DNA of 50,973 bases from DATJPW01 sp035506215 (GCA_035506215.1 DATJPW010000323.1:1-50973), one strand, 5' to 3'; numbered from the stretch's first letter, positions 1-7,725 are shown. The notes: generated from the letters alone by a model not told the origin. Numbers and translations: made by a program.

Positions 1-402
1 CGAGTATTCGGAGCGGATCTTGATATAATCCTGGGCGTCTGCACGCTCCCTTAACCTATGCCCACCTGTCAGCCCCTTGCTCCAGCACATTGCGCTCAAT
101 GCGTTCAACGTTGCAACAGCCACAGCACGTTTGATGGGCTCCGGCGACTCCAGAGCAGGTAAAATCTCCGTCACTTTCCTTCCACTAACTGTCACCGGGT
201 CAAAGGTCCTTCCCACGGAAGAGGGACAACAAACGGCCTCCGGAATATCTTTGGATGGGGTGAAACTCGTTCCGGCAAAACCATTGTCGAGTTTAACCCC
301 CGTGAAGAAGAGACCTATGACTAACCGATCTATTTTGAGACGCTTCACCTCGTTGCCTAATCGGGCCGTCGCAAGTTCAGCCGCTTCTGCGAGTACTGAC
401 AT
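1..402 (-). CDS. DUF4213/DUF364-type protein, 3' part cut by the window edge
   Basis: An open frame enters from the left edge and begins at ATG 402, preceded by GAGG about 8 nt upstream; the next in-frame stop upstream is TAG at 444-442. The visible 134 codons start MSVLAEAAELATARLGNE and contain VIGLFFTGVKLDNG, FAGTSFTPS, CCPSSVGRTFDP and KRAVAVATLNALS. From memory this is the pattern of the N-terminal DUF4213 domain (enolase-N-like fold) that precedes the DUF364 'putative heavy-metal chelation' domain; the DUF364 part would lie outside the window. Members are thought to bind metals or metallo-cofactors, but no reaction is established. The opposite-strand frame over the same DNA is an antisense shadow. 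Confidence 0.72.
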   Translation of the reverse strand, partial: MSVLAEAAELATARLGNEVKRLKIDRLVIGLFFTGVKLDNGFAGTSFTPSKDIPEAVCCPSSVGRTFDPVTVSGRKVTEILPALESPEPIKRAVAVATLNALSAMCWSKGLTGGHRLRERADAQDYIKIRSEYS

Positions 403-742
403 AACAAGTGCCTCAAGCTCAAGTGGTCTGCTCCGAATTATCTACCACTTGTTAAGTTATAGGTATAGGGGGTTTCCCTTCCGGTTATCTTTGTCAAACG
501 AGCTTCTAATAAGAGACATCATACTTAATTTGTGCGATGGGGGGCAGCCTGAGGTTATTGTGAGTTCATGGCTGGATTGTCAATGTAGCCAATCCGGGTT
601 TCGGATGTCCGGTCCAAAAAAATCGCCGAGCGCTCCCAAATAATAAGTATAGTGTCCCGAGAATTAAAGAAATGAACGCACTCGTTATCGCTTTACGCGT
701 AATGGTCCGGCCGAGATCTGGGAAGATGAATAATAAATGCAA
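403..742. other. Intergenic stretch carrying a repeat element
   Basis: No convincing gene. The stretch holds the inverted-repeat element at 512-659, and its right flank (660-672) still resembles the right flank of the second copy near 2060. The rest shows nothing I can name. Confidence 0.5.
512..659. repeat. MITE-like element, copy A (~148 bp, terminal inverted repeats)
   Basis: The left end reads AGAGACATCATACTTA. The right end, read on the other strand, is CGGGACACTATACTTA, so the termini are imperfect inverted repeats. The interior contains GTAGCCAATCCGGG, a TGTCCGG block and ATCGNCGAG followed by CTCCCAAA, in the same order as in copy B at 1914-2059. No coding capacity is visible. This copy is more decayed at its left end than copy B. 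No clear target-site duplication was seen. Confidence 0.75.
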
Positions 743-1816
743 TCATGGGGTCACGTCTACTCTTGGCTCATTCTTACCTCGGCGCTCGGACCACCGCCAG
801 CCGGTTTGGAGTTTTTGCCGGAGGGGTCCGGCTTTTTTCAAGAAGCGGGTTCCCGGTGGCCTTCTCAGCGTAATTCCGGATTCCGCCGGCACAGGCGGGG
901 ACGAATTTTTGCGGTCACGGTCCCATTGGTCCGGCTTTGGCGACCAATCGCCCTCTCCCAGGATTTGAGACATGAGGGAACCCAAGCCCGCGCTATAGTG
1001 CTTCCGGGCAGCCGCCTCTCCACCGTCACGGGCATCGGCTTCCAACACGAATCCCCGAAAAGCGGTATACTCCTGTGCCAATACCCTCACACAAAGGTAC
1101 CCGAGATCGTAACTTAAGTGGTTTTCTTCCTGTTTGTGAAAAGAGGCCCCTGACCAGAAATCCTGAATGGTTGCTTCGTTCCACAAGGATCGGTGCCGCT
1201 CCATCGCCTCGCTGTCAAATCGCATGTGGTGCAACCCGATGATCTCGGCCTCTATTGCAACAGCCATCCCTTCGTTCACCCACGCAGGCAAAGGGAGGTG
1301 CGACAGGCAGGCGTGAGAGTACTCGTGGACCGCTACCACTTCAGCGCGATCAATCTCGTCCTGGAGAAAAGCGAAATGCTTGTATCCGTCTTCCAGAAAG
1401 ACCCCTGCGCTAAGTGTAAATTCACCCGCGTCCGGGTAGTAAGAAGAAATGTAATTGTAATAGTCGTCAGGCGAGTGGAATATCAGAACCACGTTCTTCC
1501 AATGGGCATCATCTGAGACTATCCCTTCAAGGTTCCCGAACATCCATGTTCTGGCCCCCTCAAGGGTCTTTAGCAATAGCTTGCTGTTCTTCTGCTGTTG
1601 ACGCGTGAGCAGGACAAAGTGATCCGATTCGTGGAGTTGATAAGCTTTCCCCAGCACGTTTCCCAGTTCTGCGAGCCATGATACGCACACAGACTGCCAT
1701 AAATCACGTCGGTCGGATTGTGGGTATGTCTCGATGAGCTTGGCAATTTTGTTCCATTTTGGTCTGGGAAATCTGTCAGAAAATTCCAGGAGCTTGGAGA
1801 TTTCAATATCGACCAC
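743..1816 (-). CDS. Putative gluzincin-type zinc metallopeptidase with aberrant C-terminal tail
   Basis: A 357-residue frame starting at GTG 1816, with a weak GAGAG upstream. The catalytic signature is HEYSH at 164-168 (HExxH) followed by WVNEGMA with Glu182, the arrangement of MA-clan gluzincins and DUF1570-like peptidases, in which the second Glu is a zinc ligand. No signal peptide is visible, so a cytoplasmic protein is most likely. After about residue 296 the sequence changes character (SSPPVPAESG, RRPPGTRFLKKAGPLR). That tail is encoded by GC-rich repeat-like DNA containing a plus-strand terminator hairpin at 817-838, so it looks like readthrough into a repeat after loss of the original stop. 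Substrate unknown. The element at 1914-2059 lies about 100 bp upstream of the start. Confidence 0.65.
   Translation of the reverse strand: MVDIEISKLLEFSDRFPRPKWNKIAKLIETYPQSDRRDLWQSVCVSWLAELGNVLGKAYQLHESDHFVLLTRQQQKNSKLLLKTLEGARTWMFGNLEGIVSDDAHWKNVVLIFHSPDDYYNYISSYYPDAGEFTLSAGVFLEDGYKHFAFLQDEIDRAEVVAVHEYSHACLSHLPLPAWVNEGMAVAIEAEIIGLHHMRFDSEAMERHRSLWNEATIQDFWSGASFHKQEENHLSYDLGYLCVRVLAQEYTAFRGFVLEADARDGGEAAARKHYSAGLGSLMSQILGEGDWSPKPDQWDRDRKNSSPPVPAESGITLRRPPGTRFLKKAGPLRQKLQTGWRWSERRGKNEPRVDVTP
817..838 (+). terminator. Rho-independent-terminator-like hairpin
   Basis: GCCGGA (817-822), loop GGGG, TCCGGC (827-832), then six T (833-838) on the plus strand. It lies inside the tail-coding part of the minus-strand peptidase frame, and no plus-strand gene lies just upstream. 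It may be part of a dispersed GC-rich repeat rather than a working terminator. Confidence 0.5.
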
Positions 1817-2162
1817 AAGTCTCTCACATTAAATCGGAACAGTGCTGCCTTGATGCGCAGCCATTGCCTCGTGATGTTCCGAACGCGCCCAACGGAAAAT
1901 CGTTTTTCCTCTTGGGGACACCATACTTGATTTGTCAGATGGGACAGCAGTCTGTAGTTGTTATCAGGTGACGGCTGATTATCACGTAGCCAATCCGGGC
2001 GCATGTGTCCGGCGCAAAGACATCGTCGAGTTCTCCCAAAAGACAAGTATAGTGTCCCCCAACTTAAGGAGGCACGACGAGACTCACCATTGGCCTGGAT
2101 TCTATCAGGCGTTATTTGGTAGCATCTTGTGGAGCCAGTGCCAAAAGCTGATCCAGTGCCCT
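1817..2162. other. Intergenic stretch with repeat element copy B
   Basis: The peptidase gene is transcribed away from this stretch on the minus strand. The Lys-rich protein gene on the other side ends at its far edge. The only structure seen is the inverted-repeat element at 1914-2059. No terminator or clear promoter is visible. Confidence 0.45.
1914..2059. repeat. MITE-like element, copy B (~146 bp, terminal inverted repeats)
   Basis: Left end GGGGACACCATACTTG; right end on the opposite strand GGGGACACTATACTTG, matching at 15 of 16 positions. The interior shares blocks with copy A at 512-659 (GTAGCCAATCCGGG, TGTCCGG, CTCCCAAA, AAGTATAGTGTCCC). It has no reading frame of its own. This is the better-preserved copy. 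Similar GGGGACACTATACTT ends flank REP-associated (Y1/IS200-like) transposase genes in some genomes; that link is from memory and is an inference here. Confidence 0.8.
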
Positions 2163-2414
2163 CTATTTCTTCTTCGCAGGCGTCGATTTCGGCTTAGCCT
2201 TCGGTTTCGGGGCAGCCTTCGGTTTGGCCGTAGCCTTCGGTTTCGGGGCAGCCTTCGGCTTTGACGCAGCCTTCGGTTTCGGGGCAGCCTTCGGCTTTGA
2301 CGCAGCCTTTGGGGCAGCCTTCGGCTTTGACGCAGCCTTTGGTTTTGATGCGGCCTTTGACGTTGCCTTCGGTTTAGGCGTAGCCTTCGGTTTCGGCTTG
2401 GTTGCCACGGTCAA
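2163..2414 (-). CDS. Lys/Pro/Ala-repeat histone-H1-like protein
   Basis: An 83-residue protein beginning MTVATKPKPKA and composed almost entirely of degenerate KPKAA, KAASKPKAA and KATPKP units, ending PAKKK. It is strongly basic, has no hydrophobic core and must be disordered. Such AAKP-type sequences occur in bacterial histone-H1-like nucleoid proteins and as DNA-binding tails of larger proteins. Here the tail type stands alone. The DNA is correspondingly a tandem array of short units, so the copy number of units is expected to vary between strains. The complementary frame encodes Gly/Phe/Ala repeats and is a shadow. DNA binding is inferred from composition only. Confidence 0.7.
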   Translation of the reverse strand: MTVATKPKPKATPKPKATSKAASKPKAASKPKAAPKAASKPKAAPKPKAASKPKAAPKPKATAKPKAAPKPKAKPKSTPAKKK

Positions 2415-2633
2415 TTCCCTCCTCTGATTTTTTAAAACGGAGCGGAATATATCTTTGCAATTTTGAATGTCAAGAATTTCTTGCCATTAGTGGCTGACGA
2501 ATTCGAATTCTCGGACACCGTACCGAATTCGGTTCGCCAATTAAAATGTGGCATCCCTGGATCGGCGCAGAATTATAGCGAATGACAAAAATAATGACCG
2601 ACTGGGGAATGACGAGGGCTGAATAACCTGAAG

Positions 2634-3176
2634 TCAGGAGGGAACAGCTTCATCATTATAGCAATACTCGTATGTATTTTTGACCAAGTCCTCCCCATAA
2701 TATAGATTTTTTCTCTTGGTTTGATCTTTGTTACCTGTCATACGGAGCAGAACTTCCGAGAGTTGGCCGCTCCACGGCAATATGACCCTATCCATGACAA
2801 TTGAGATCGACAAACCGTTCCCGCTTTGGCGGTGCAATCTTCCTTCCAGGGTCAGCAATTCGCTCGTATAAATGACACGTGCAGAATCTTTTTGAGCTTT
2901 GGAAAACACAACGGCATCCAATAGCCCGGTTTCATCTTCCAGGGTAAGGAACATCACCCGCTTACCACTTTTCGTAGGCGGAGTGTGTACGATTACAAGA
3001 AGACCGCTGATCCGCACTTTTCGTCCTGAAGGAATACTGCGAAGCCGGCTGGCTGTGACAACACCTTGAGCGCTTAACCTGTGCCTCAATACCGCAAGAG
3101 GATGCGCACGACAGAAAACACTCATTGAGCCGGCTTCTTTCAAAGCCGTGTTCGCATCCGACATTTCATCGTGCAT
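2634..3176 (-). CDS. Detached OB-fold C-terminal domain of error-prone DNA polymerase
   Basis: A 180-residue protein whose core (ISGLLVIVHTPP, VMFLTLEDETG, LLDAVVFSK, LLTLEGRLHRQ) is the OB-fold nucleic-acid-binding domain normally fused to the C-terminus of DnaE2-type polymerases. The segment before it (CRAHPLAVLRHRL) matches the linker that usually joins the HhH region to the OB fold. ATG 3176 overlaps the 3' end of the polymerase gene by 11 nt and has its own strong GGGAGG (3183-3188), 6 nt upstream, inside that gene. Together the two proteins total 1057 residues, about the length of an intact DnaE2. This suggests a true gene split with coupled translation rather than simple decay. Confidence 0.85.
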   Translation of the reverse strand: MHDEMSDANTALKEAGSMSVFCRAHPLAVLRHRLSAQGVVTASRLRSIPSGRKVRISGLLVIVHTPPTKSGKRVMFLTLEDETGLLDAVVFSKAQKDSARVIYTSELLTLEGRLHRQSGNGLSISIVMDRVILPWSGQLSEVLLRMTGNKDQTKRKNLYYGEDLVKNTYEYCYNDEAVPS

Positions 3177-5799
3177 TGGAGACCTCCCGGATTAACCCAA
3201 ATCCTTCACTCAGCCCTTCCAATGCGCCCGCGGCGAAAAGAAAGCCGAGTAACCTTTCCGGTGGAGAAAAACGGACAACAAAGTCTTGCAAATTTATGAA
3301 CAGCCCACGCCTCTCCCGCTCGGCTATTATTCTCCGGGCTGTTGCCGTGCCCACATTGTTTATTACCCAGAGGGGGACCCTGATACCCCGGCCTTCAGCC
3401 TCATACTCCGGGCCGCTATAATTTACATGGGGAGGATAGACCGGTATTCCTTTTCTTCTCGCTTCGTTCAAAATCACATATGGTGGATACGATCCGACGT
3501 GGCCTGCGTTGAGTAAGCCTAAGTAGAATGCCTGGGGATGATGAGCCTTCAAATATGCGCTCTGGTAAGTAATATGGGAAAACGAAGCCGCATGAGCCTT
3601 ACAAAAACCGAAAGAGGCGAAGGCTGCAACTCTCCTGAAGACTTCCTCAGCCATCCTTGGAGAATGTCCTTTTGCCAAGGCCCCTTGGATGAAGTTATGT
3701 TTGAGAGAAACCATGATTTCGGACCGGCGCTCTTTCGTCATTGCGCGTCGAAACTTGTCGGCTTCTGCCAAAGAGAATCCTGCAAAGGTATTAGCTATCC
3801 TCAACACCTGTTCCTGGTAGAGTATGACCCCGTAAGTTTCTCCTAAAATAGGCTCCAGATCGGGATGCGGTATCCGTATGGGCTCCTTTTTGTTCCTCCT
3901 TCGAACGTAATTTTCCACCATATCCCCTTCGACAGGTCCTGGGCGGAAAAGACTTATCTCTGCAATCAGGTCCCCGAAATGCCTTGGCAGAAGTCTTCCT
4001 ACGAGATTTCGTTGGCCGGGTGATTCCAACTGGAATACCCCAACGGTCTCGGTGCTTCTCAATAGCGCATAGATCTTTTTATCATCTAATGGGAGACGGC
4101 TCAGATTCAGTGAAATCCCCTGCCGCCAAAGAACCTCCAGGGCCTTCCGAATTGCCGTGTGCATCCTGAGACCAAGAATGTCCAGCTTGAGCAAACCCAG
4201 AGCATCAATATCGTCCTTATCCAATTGACCTAATGGTAGGCCCTGGGGAGACCGTCCAATTGGGGTCCAGTCTCTGATGTCTCCTGGAGTGAGCAGCACG
4301 CCTCCTAAATGTGTCGAAACCTGATAAGGGAGACGGACTAATTTCGCCGCGATTTCTACAAGCCGCGGATCTTCCTTGAGGGGGGTATTTTGCAGCTCGG
4401 GCAATCCCTCTAAAGCAGCTATCAGGTCTCCACCTCTTAATGACCAAGGGAGACATGATGCAAGACGGTCGATTTCGCTCAAAGGATACCCCAATGCTCG
4501 CGCGGTCAGCCGTACTGCGCTGCGAGACTTGAAGCTGAGGATGGTTGCGACCATGCATGTCTGGCGAGGAAAACGCTCCATCAAGAACTTTAGAACTTCA
4601 TCACGCCTGTCTGAATCAAAATCAATGTCAATATCAGGCATATCTGCCCTTGCTTCATTCATGAATCTTTCAAACAGGAGGTTATGCTCTATCGGATCAA
4701 CTCCCCCAAGAGCAAGCTGGACCACCAGGCTTCCTGCCGCGGACCCTCTAACGCTGCTCCGGATTCCCCTTGTTCGGGCGAAATCCACGATAGCTCTTGC
4801 CAATAAAAATAAGTCGGCCATTTTGAGCTTGCCTATCACGGCCAACTCATGAACGAGTTGCCGCAGATACCGCAGAGGGATCGGCCTATAGAGTTTGGCT
4901 CCCTCCCGAAAACAGAGCTTCGTGAGTTTTCCGGAAGCTTCCTCAGGCTGCTGAAATAACGGAGGGTGCAATTTGCCGATCGGCAGAGAAAGTCCACTGC
5001 AAAGGGACATGATATAAGAGGTGTTTCGTATGGCTTCAGGATAAGGAATTTTCCGGTTCATCTCATCCTGGGAAGCCAGGAAGAACGTGTCGTTCGGAAG
5101 GGGAGAAAGTGACCTGTGGTGATGCTCCCGCTGTATTCCAACAAGCGTACGGTGGAGAACGTAATCATGAGGCTCCAAGAAAGTGACCTCATTGGCTGCA
5201 ACAACAGGAAGATTCACGCTGGCAGCCAGTTCTGCCGCTGATTCCATGACCTGCAATGCTTCTCGAATTTCGGCTTCGGATTTGCCGTGATTTTGGAGGA
5301 GCAAAAACAAGTGTTCGGGGTTGTAAAGGACCGCTCTTAGTTCCAACAGACTAATTCTTGCCGCATCAATCCTGTCTTTCTCCAATGATGTTCTGATAGT
5401 GGAACCTCTGCCGCCGGCAAGACAGATCAGTCCCCTGCTCCAGTGAGACAAGTCCTGTTTGGTTATCAGGTTCTTTTGAGATACTCCGCCTTCTATTGCG
5501 ATGGAAAGAAGGCGACAAAGGTTTCCATACCCTTGAAAGTCCGATGCAAGAAAAACAAGTGGCGAGCCATCCCAGACGGAGACCTTCGCTCCAATGATAG
5601 GCTGTATTCCCGCCTTTACCGCCGCTTTATAGAATTGAACGGCGCCGTGAACGCCGTCATCCGTGAGAGCTACCGCCTTCTGCCCGAGCGCAACGGTCCT
5701 TTCAACCAGGGCTTCGGGTGTGAACGTTCCCCAGAGGAAAGAGAAGGCGCTCTTGACTTCAAGATGTACGAAATCATCCATCCCGGCGATCCTGCTCAC
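3166..5799 (-). CDS. dnaE2: Error-prone DNA polymerase III alpha subunit (DnaE2 type), lacking the OB domain
   Basis: An 877-residue family-C polymerase. The N-terminus is a PHP domain (VKSAFSFLWGTFTPEAL; ALTDDGVHGAVQFY) in which canonical metal-binding residues are changed: Lys for the second His of HxH, Trp for Asp in the FSFLxG motif and Asp for His after ALTD. It is therefore unlikely to proofread. The palm shows RGSAAGSLV and PDIDIDF with the catalytic Asp residues, followed by VSTHLGG, LFRPGPVEG and SFGFCKAHAASF. The end carries HhH-type sequence (NVGTATARRI). The chosen start is GTG 5799, overlapping the leader stop as GTGA. Expected role: SOS-induced translesion synthesis. An SOS promoter lies upstream at 5903-5949. 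No imuA or imuB gene lies in the window. Confidence 0.92.
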   Translation of the reverse strand: MSRIAGMDDFVHLEVKSAFSFLWGTFTPEALVERTVALGQKAVALTDDGVHGAVQFYKAAVKAGIQPIIGAKVSVWDGSPLVFLASDFQGYGNLCRLLSIAIEGGVSQKNLITKQDLSHWSRGLICLAGGRGSTIRTSLEKDRIDAARISLLELRAVLYNPEHLFLLLQNHGKSEAEIREALQVMESAAELAASVNLPVVAANEVTFLEPHDYVLHRTLVGIQREHHHRSLSPLPNDTFFLASQDEMNRKIPYPEAIRNTSYIMSLCSGLSLPIGKLHPPLFQQPEEASGKLTKLCFREGAKLYRPIPLRYLRQLVHELAVIGKLKMADLFLLARAIVDFARTRGIRSSVRGSAAGSLVVQLALGGVDPIEHNLLFERFMNEARADMPDIDIDFDSDRRDEVLKFLMERFPRQTCMVATILSFKSRSAVRLTARALGYPLSEIDRLASCLPWSLRGGDLIAALEGLPELQNTPLKEDPRLVEIAAKLVRLPYQVSTHLGGVLLTPGDIRDWTPIGRSPQGLPLGQLDKDDIDALGLLKLDILGLRMHTAIRKALEVLWRQGISLNLSRLPLDDKKIYALLRSTETVGVFQLESPGQRNLVGRLLPRHFGDLIAEISLFRPGPVEGDMVENYVRRRNKKEPIRIPHPDLEPILGETYGVILYQEQVLRIANTFAGFSLAEADKFRRAMTKERRSEIMVSLKHNFIQGALAKGHSPRMAEEVFRRVAAFASFGFCKAHAASFSHITYQSAYLKAHHPQAFYLGLLNAGHVGSYPPYVILNEARRKGIPVYPPHVNYSGPEYEAEGRGIRVPLWVINNVGTATARRIIAERERRGLFINLQDFVVRFSPPERLLGFLFAAGALEGLSEGFGLIREVSNAR

Positions 5800-5891
5800 G
5801 ATTTTCGGTCGATCATGCTTATCCGCGGTCCTGCCTCTGAAAATTGTTTAATAAAGTCTAGCAATTGCTTTTGTTGGATCGTGATGCTCAT
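5796..5891 (-). CDS. 31-codon leader ORF resembling the LexA N-terminal helix
   Basis: ATG 5891 follows AGGTG with 5 nt spacing and opens a frame beginning MSITIQQKQLLDFIKQF and ending at TGA 5796, overlapping the polymerase GTG by 4 nt (GTGA). The first 17 residues resemble the LexA N-terminus, typically LTxRQxxxLDFIxxF; nothing after that resembles the winged helix. It is the first translated frame after the SOS promoter, so it could be a remnant of a lexA gene once heading this operon, or a leader that couples translation to dnaE2. LexA similarity is by eye only. The overlap and ribosome-binding site are seen directly. Confidence 0.5.
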   Translation of the reverse strand: MSITIQQKQLLDFIKQFSEAGPRISMIDRKS

Positions 5892-5902
5892 GGCGCACCT
5901 AA

Positions 5903-5949
5903 AAACAAATGTTTCTATAATATTATGAGAACATTTGTTCTTGTGTCAA
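5903..5949 (-). promoter_or_regulatory. SOS promoter with two LexA-type boxes
   Basis: On the minus strand there is a perfect -35 TTGACA (5949-5944), a 16-nt spacer and a -10 CATAAT (5927-5922). A perfect palindrome GAAC-N4-GTTC (5929-5940) fills the spacer. A second, weaker box AAAC-N4-GTTT (5903-5914) lies near the expected transcription start, centred 26 bp from the first. GAACNNNNGTTC is the Gram-positive/deltaproteobacterial LexA operator form. This arrangement predicts tight LexA repression of the leader-dnaE2-OB operon. Confidence 0.8.
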
Positions 5950-6136
5950 GAAAAATGCTGACCGCTATCACGAGAGAAAATGTAGTGTCGCGTTTTTTTC
6001 GGCCGAAAAGAGGCGCCTCACCACCCACAAGATTCCGATCCATCTTTCGACCGATTAGTCTCCGCGGAACGAATCTGTGCGATCAACCCCGACTTTGCTC
6101 AGAAATCTCTGTCTTATTTACTTGGAGAAATTTTCC

Positions 6137-6170
6137 TTGACATTCATCTAGAGAACTAGATAACTATAAT
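6137..6170 (+). promoter_or_regulatory. Promoter/operator of the methyltransferase operon
   Basis: TTGACA (6137-6142) and TATAAT (6165-6170) are separated by 22 nt, longer than usual. Between them is a perfect palindrome ATCTAG-AGAA-CTAGAT (6146-6161). The same half-site and spacing, TCTAG-N4-CTAGA, recur at 13212-13225. A GntR/HutC regulator is encoded between the two sites at 10866-11609, so this is the likely operator. Which hexamers act as -35 and -10 is uncertain. Confidence 0.6.
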
Positions 6171-6222
6171 CACTCTCCATGAATGCCGAGACAATGACTG
6201 CGACTAACAAGGTGACCACCCC

Positions 6223-7035
6223 ATGATCATAATCGGGGAAAAAATTAACGGCACCAGGAAACAGGTGGCCGAGGCTATCCAAAATCGCGACGCTAATTTC
6301 ATACGTGACCTGGCTGCGCGGCAGTTCGAAAACGGCGCGTCATACCTGGACGTCAACGCGGGCACCCTGCCGAAGCGCGAACCGGAAGATATGGTTTGGC
6401 TGGTGGAAACCGTGCAGAAAGCTGTCCCCGACGCGACGCTTTGTCTGGACAGCGCCAATCACCAGGCCCTCCGAGCCGGCATCGAGAAGGCCGACAAGGT
6501 CCCCATGCTCAATTCTTTAAGTGGGGAAAAGTTTCGGATTCAAGGCGTATTACCGCTGGCTTGCGAGTTTCAGACCGAACTTATCATGCTTGCTCTCGAC
6601 GACAAAGGAATTCCGAAGACCAGCGAAGGGAGGCTCGATATTGTGCGCAGTCTTATCGAGATGACCCGCGCAGGGGGGCTGCCGGATGAAAAGCTGTACG
6701 TTGATCCTCTGGTGATGGCCATTTCAACAGGAACAGAGAACGGAAATATCACCTTGGAGACTTGCCGCAAAATCCTGAAGGAATTCCCCAAGGTCCACCT
6801 CACTTGCGGCTTGTCCAACATCTCGTTCGGCATGCCGCTTCGGTCTATTCTCAATCAGGCGTTCATGGTGTTGGCCATCGAGGTGGGCATGGACAGCGCT
6901 ATCATCAACCCGGAAGAACGAGAACTTCGAGGGATGATGATGGCCGCGGAGACGCTCCTGGGAAAAGACCGTCATTGTCTGAACTTTAACCGTGCCTTCA
7001 GGGCGGGTAAGATTGGGCCGACACCGAACGCTTGA
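6223..7035 (+). CDS. Methyltetrahydrofolate:corrinoid methyltransferase (pterin-binding domain protein)
   Basis: A 270-residue single-domain protein of the pterin-binding TIM-barrel family (AcsE/MtvA/MtgA-like). Seen: MIIIGEKINGTRKQVAEAI at the N-terminus, GASYLDVNAGT, LCLDSANHQAL, PMLNSLSGE, DPLVMAISTG and CGLSNISFGMP, which are the characteristic family segments. It should carry a methyl group between a methylcob(III)amide protein and tetrahydrofolate in the cytoplasm. The start ATG follows AAGGTGA by 7 nt. It is the first gene of an operon with the corrinoid protein (51 nt downstream) and the UroD-like methyltransferase. Its likely direction is loading of THF for the Wood-Ljungdahl pathway. 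Confidence 0.93.
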   Translation: MIIIGEKINGTRKQVAEAIQNRDANFIRDLAARQFENGASYLDVNAGTLPKREPEDMVWLVETVQKAVPDATLCLDSANHQALRAGIEKADKVPMLNSLSGEKFRIQGVLPLACEFQTELIMLALDDKGIPKTSEGRLDIVRSLIEMTRAGGLPDEKLYVDPLVMAISTGTENGNITLETCRKILKEFPKVHLTCGLSNISFGMPLRSILNQAFMVLAIEVGMDSAIINPEERELRGMMMAAETLLGKDRHCLNFNRAFRAGKIGPTPNA

Positions 7036-7086
7036 GGAGTCTGTTGTGCGATCGGAACAACAACGTAATTCGTCGAAGGAGACGGA

Positions 7087-7725
7087 ATGATGAAAGATCT
7101 TATCAACGCTATAGCGGACATGATGGAAGATGAGGCCATGGCCCTCACGAAGAAGTATCTGGATGAGGGCGTGCCCCCGCTGCAAGTTCTTGACGCATAC
7201 AAGGAAGCCTTGGCCATCATCGGGAAGCGTTTCGAGGAGTGCAAATATTTCGTTCCCGAGCTGATTCTCGCCGGAGAAATGATGAAATCGGCTTCCGAAT
7301 TGATCAAACCGCATCTCACACCCGGCAGCTCGGGTGATGAGACCAAGCGAATCGGCAAGTTTCTTCTGGGGACAGTTGAAGGTGATATCCACGACATCGG
7401 CAAGGACATGGTCCACATGCTCATGGACATCAACGGGTTCGAAGTCAGGGACCTTGGCGTCGATGTACCGGCTCAACGATTCTGGGACGAGTACAAAGAC
7501 TTTCAGCCGGACATCATAGGCATGAGTGGTCTGCTCACGCTTGCATACGAATCCATGAAGCGGGTCGTGGATGGGCTGCAAGAGATGGGTGTACGTGACA
7601 AAGTCAAAGTGATAATCGGCGGCGGCCAGGTCGATGAACATGCCGGGAAATACGTGGGAGCCGATGCTTGGGTTACCGATGCCGTGGCCGGTGTGAAATA
7701 CGCTCTAGAATGGGTGAAGAGTTAG
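7087..7725 (+). CDS. Corrinoid (cobalamin-binding) methyl-carrier protein
   Basis: A 212-residue protein with the usual two parts: an N-terminal helical B12-binding domain (about 1-90, including LDEGVPPLQVLDAYKEAL and VPELILAGEMM) and a Rossmann-type B12 domain with GDIHDIGK. The His of that DxHxxG motif is the lower cobalt ligand. It continues with FEVRDLGVDVP, GMSGLL and IIGGGQV, which hold the nucleotide tail. It is MtvC/MtbC/MtaC-like and shuttles the methyl group between the methyltransferases encoded on either side. GGAG precedes ATG 7087; a second Met follows immediately. The next gene begins 17 nt after its stop. Confidence 0.95.
   Translation: MMKDLINAIADMMEDEAMALTKKYLDEGVPPLQVLDAYKEALAIIGKRFEECKYFVPELILAGEMMKSASELIKPHLTPGSSGDETKRIGKFLLGTVEGDIHDIGKDMVHMLMDINGFEVRDLGVDVPAQRFWDEYKDFQPDIIGMSGLLTLAYESMKRVVDGLQEMGVRDKVKVIIGGGQVDEHAGKYVGADAWVTDAVAGVKYALEWVKS

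Larger units (their letters stand above)
5892..6222. other. Divergent intergenic region between dnaE2 and the methyltransferase operon
   Basis: It holds the SOS promoter for the minus strand (5903-5949) and the palindrome-bearing promoter region for the plus strand (6137-6170). Between them (5950-6136) nothing further was recognised. Confidence 0.6.

Noticed and set aside
77..643. Plus-strand frame of 188 codons at the left edge
   Set aside because: It is antisense to the DUF4213-type frame, has no family features and runs through the inverted-repeat element.
2224..2427. Plus-strand Gly/Phe/Ala-repeat frame
   Set aside because: It is the complement of the Lys/Pro/Ala-repeat gene; the minus strand gives a coherent basic protein.
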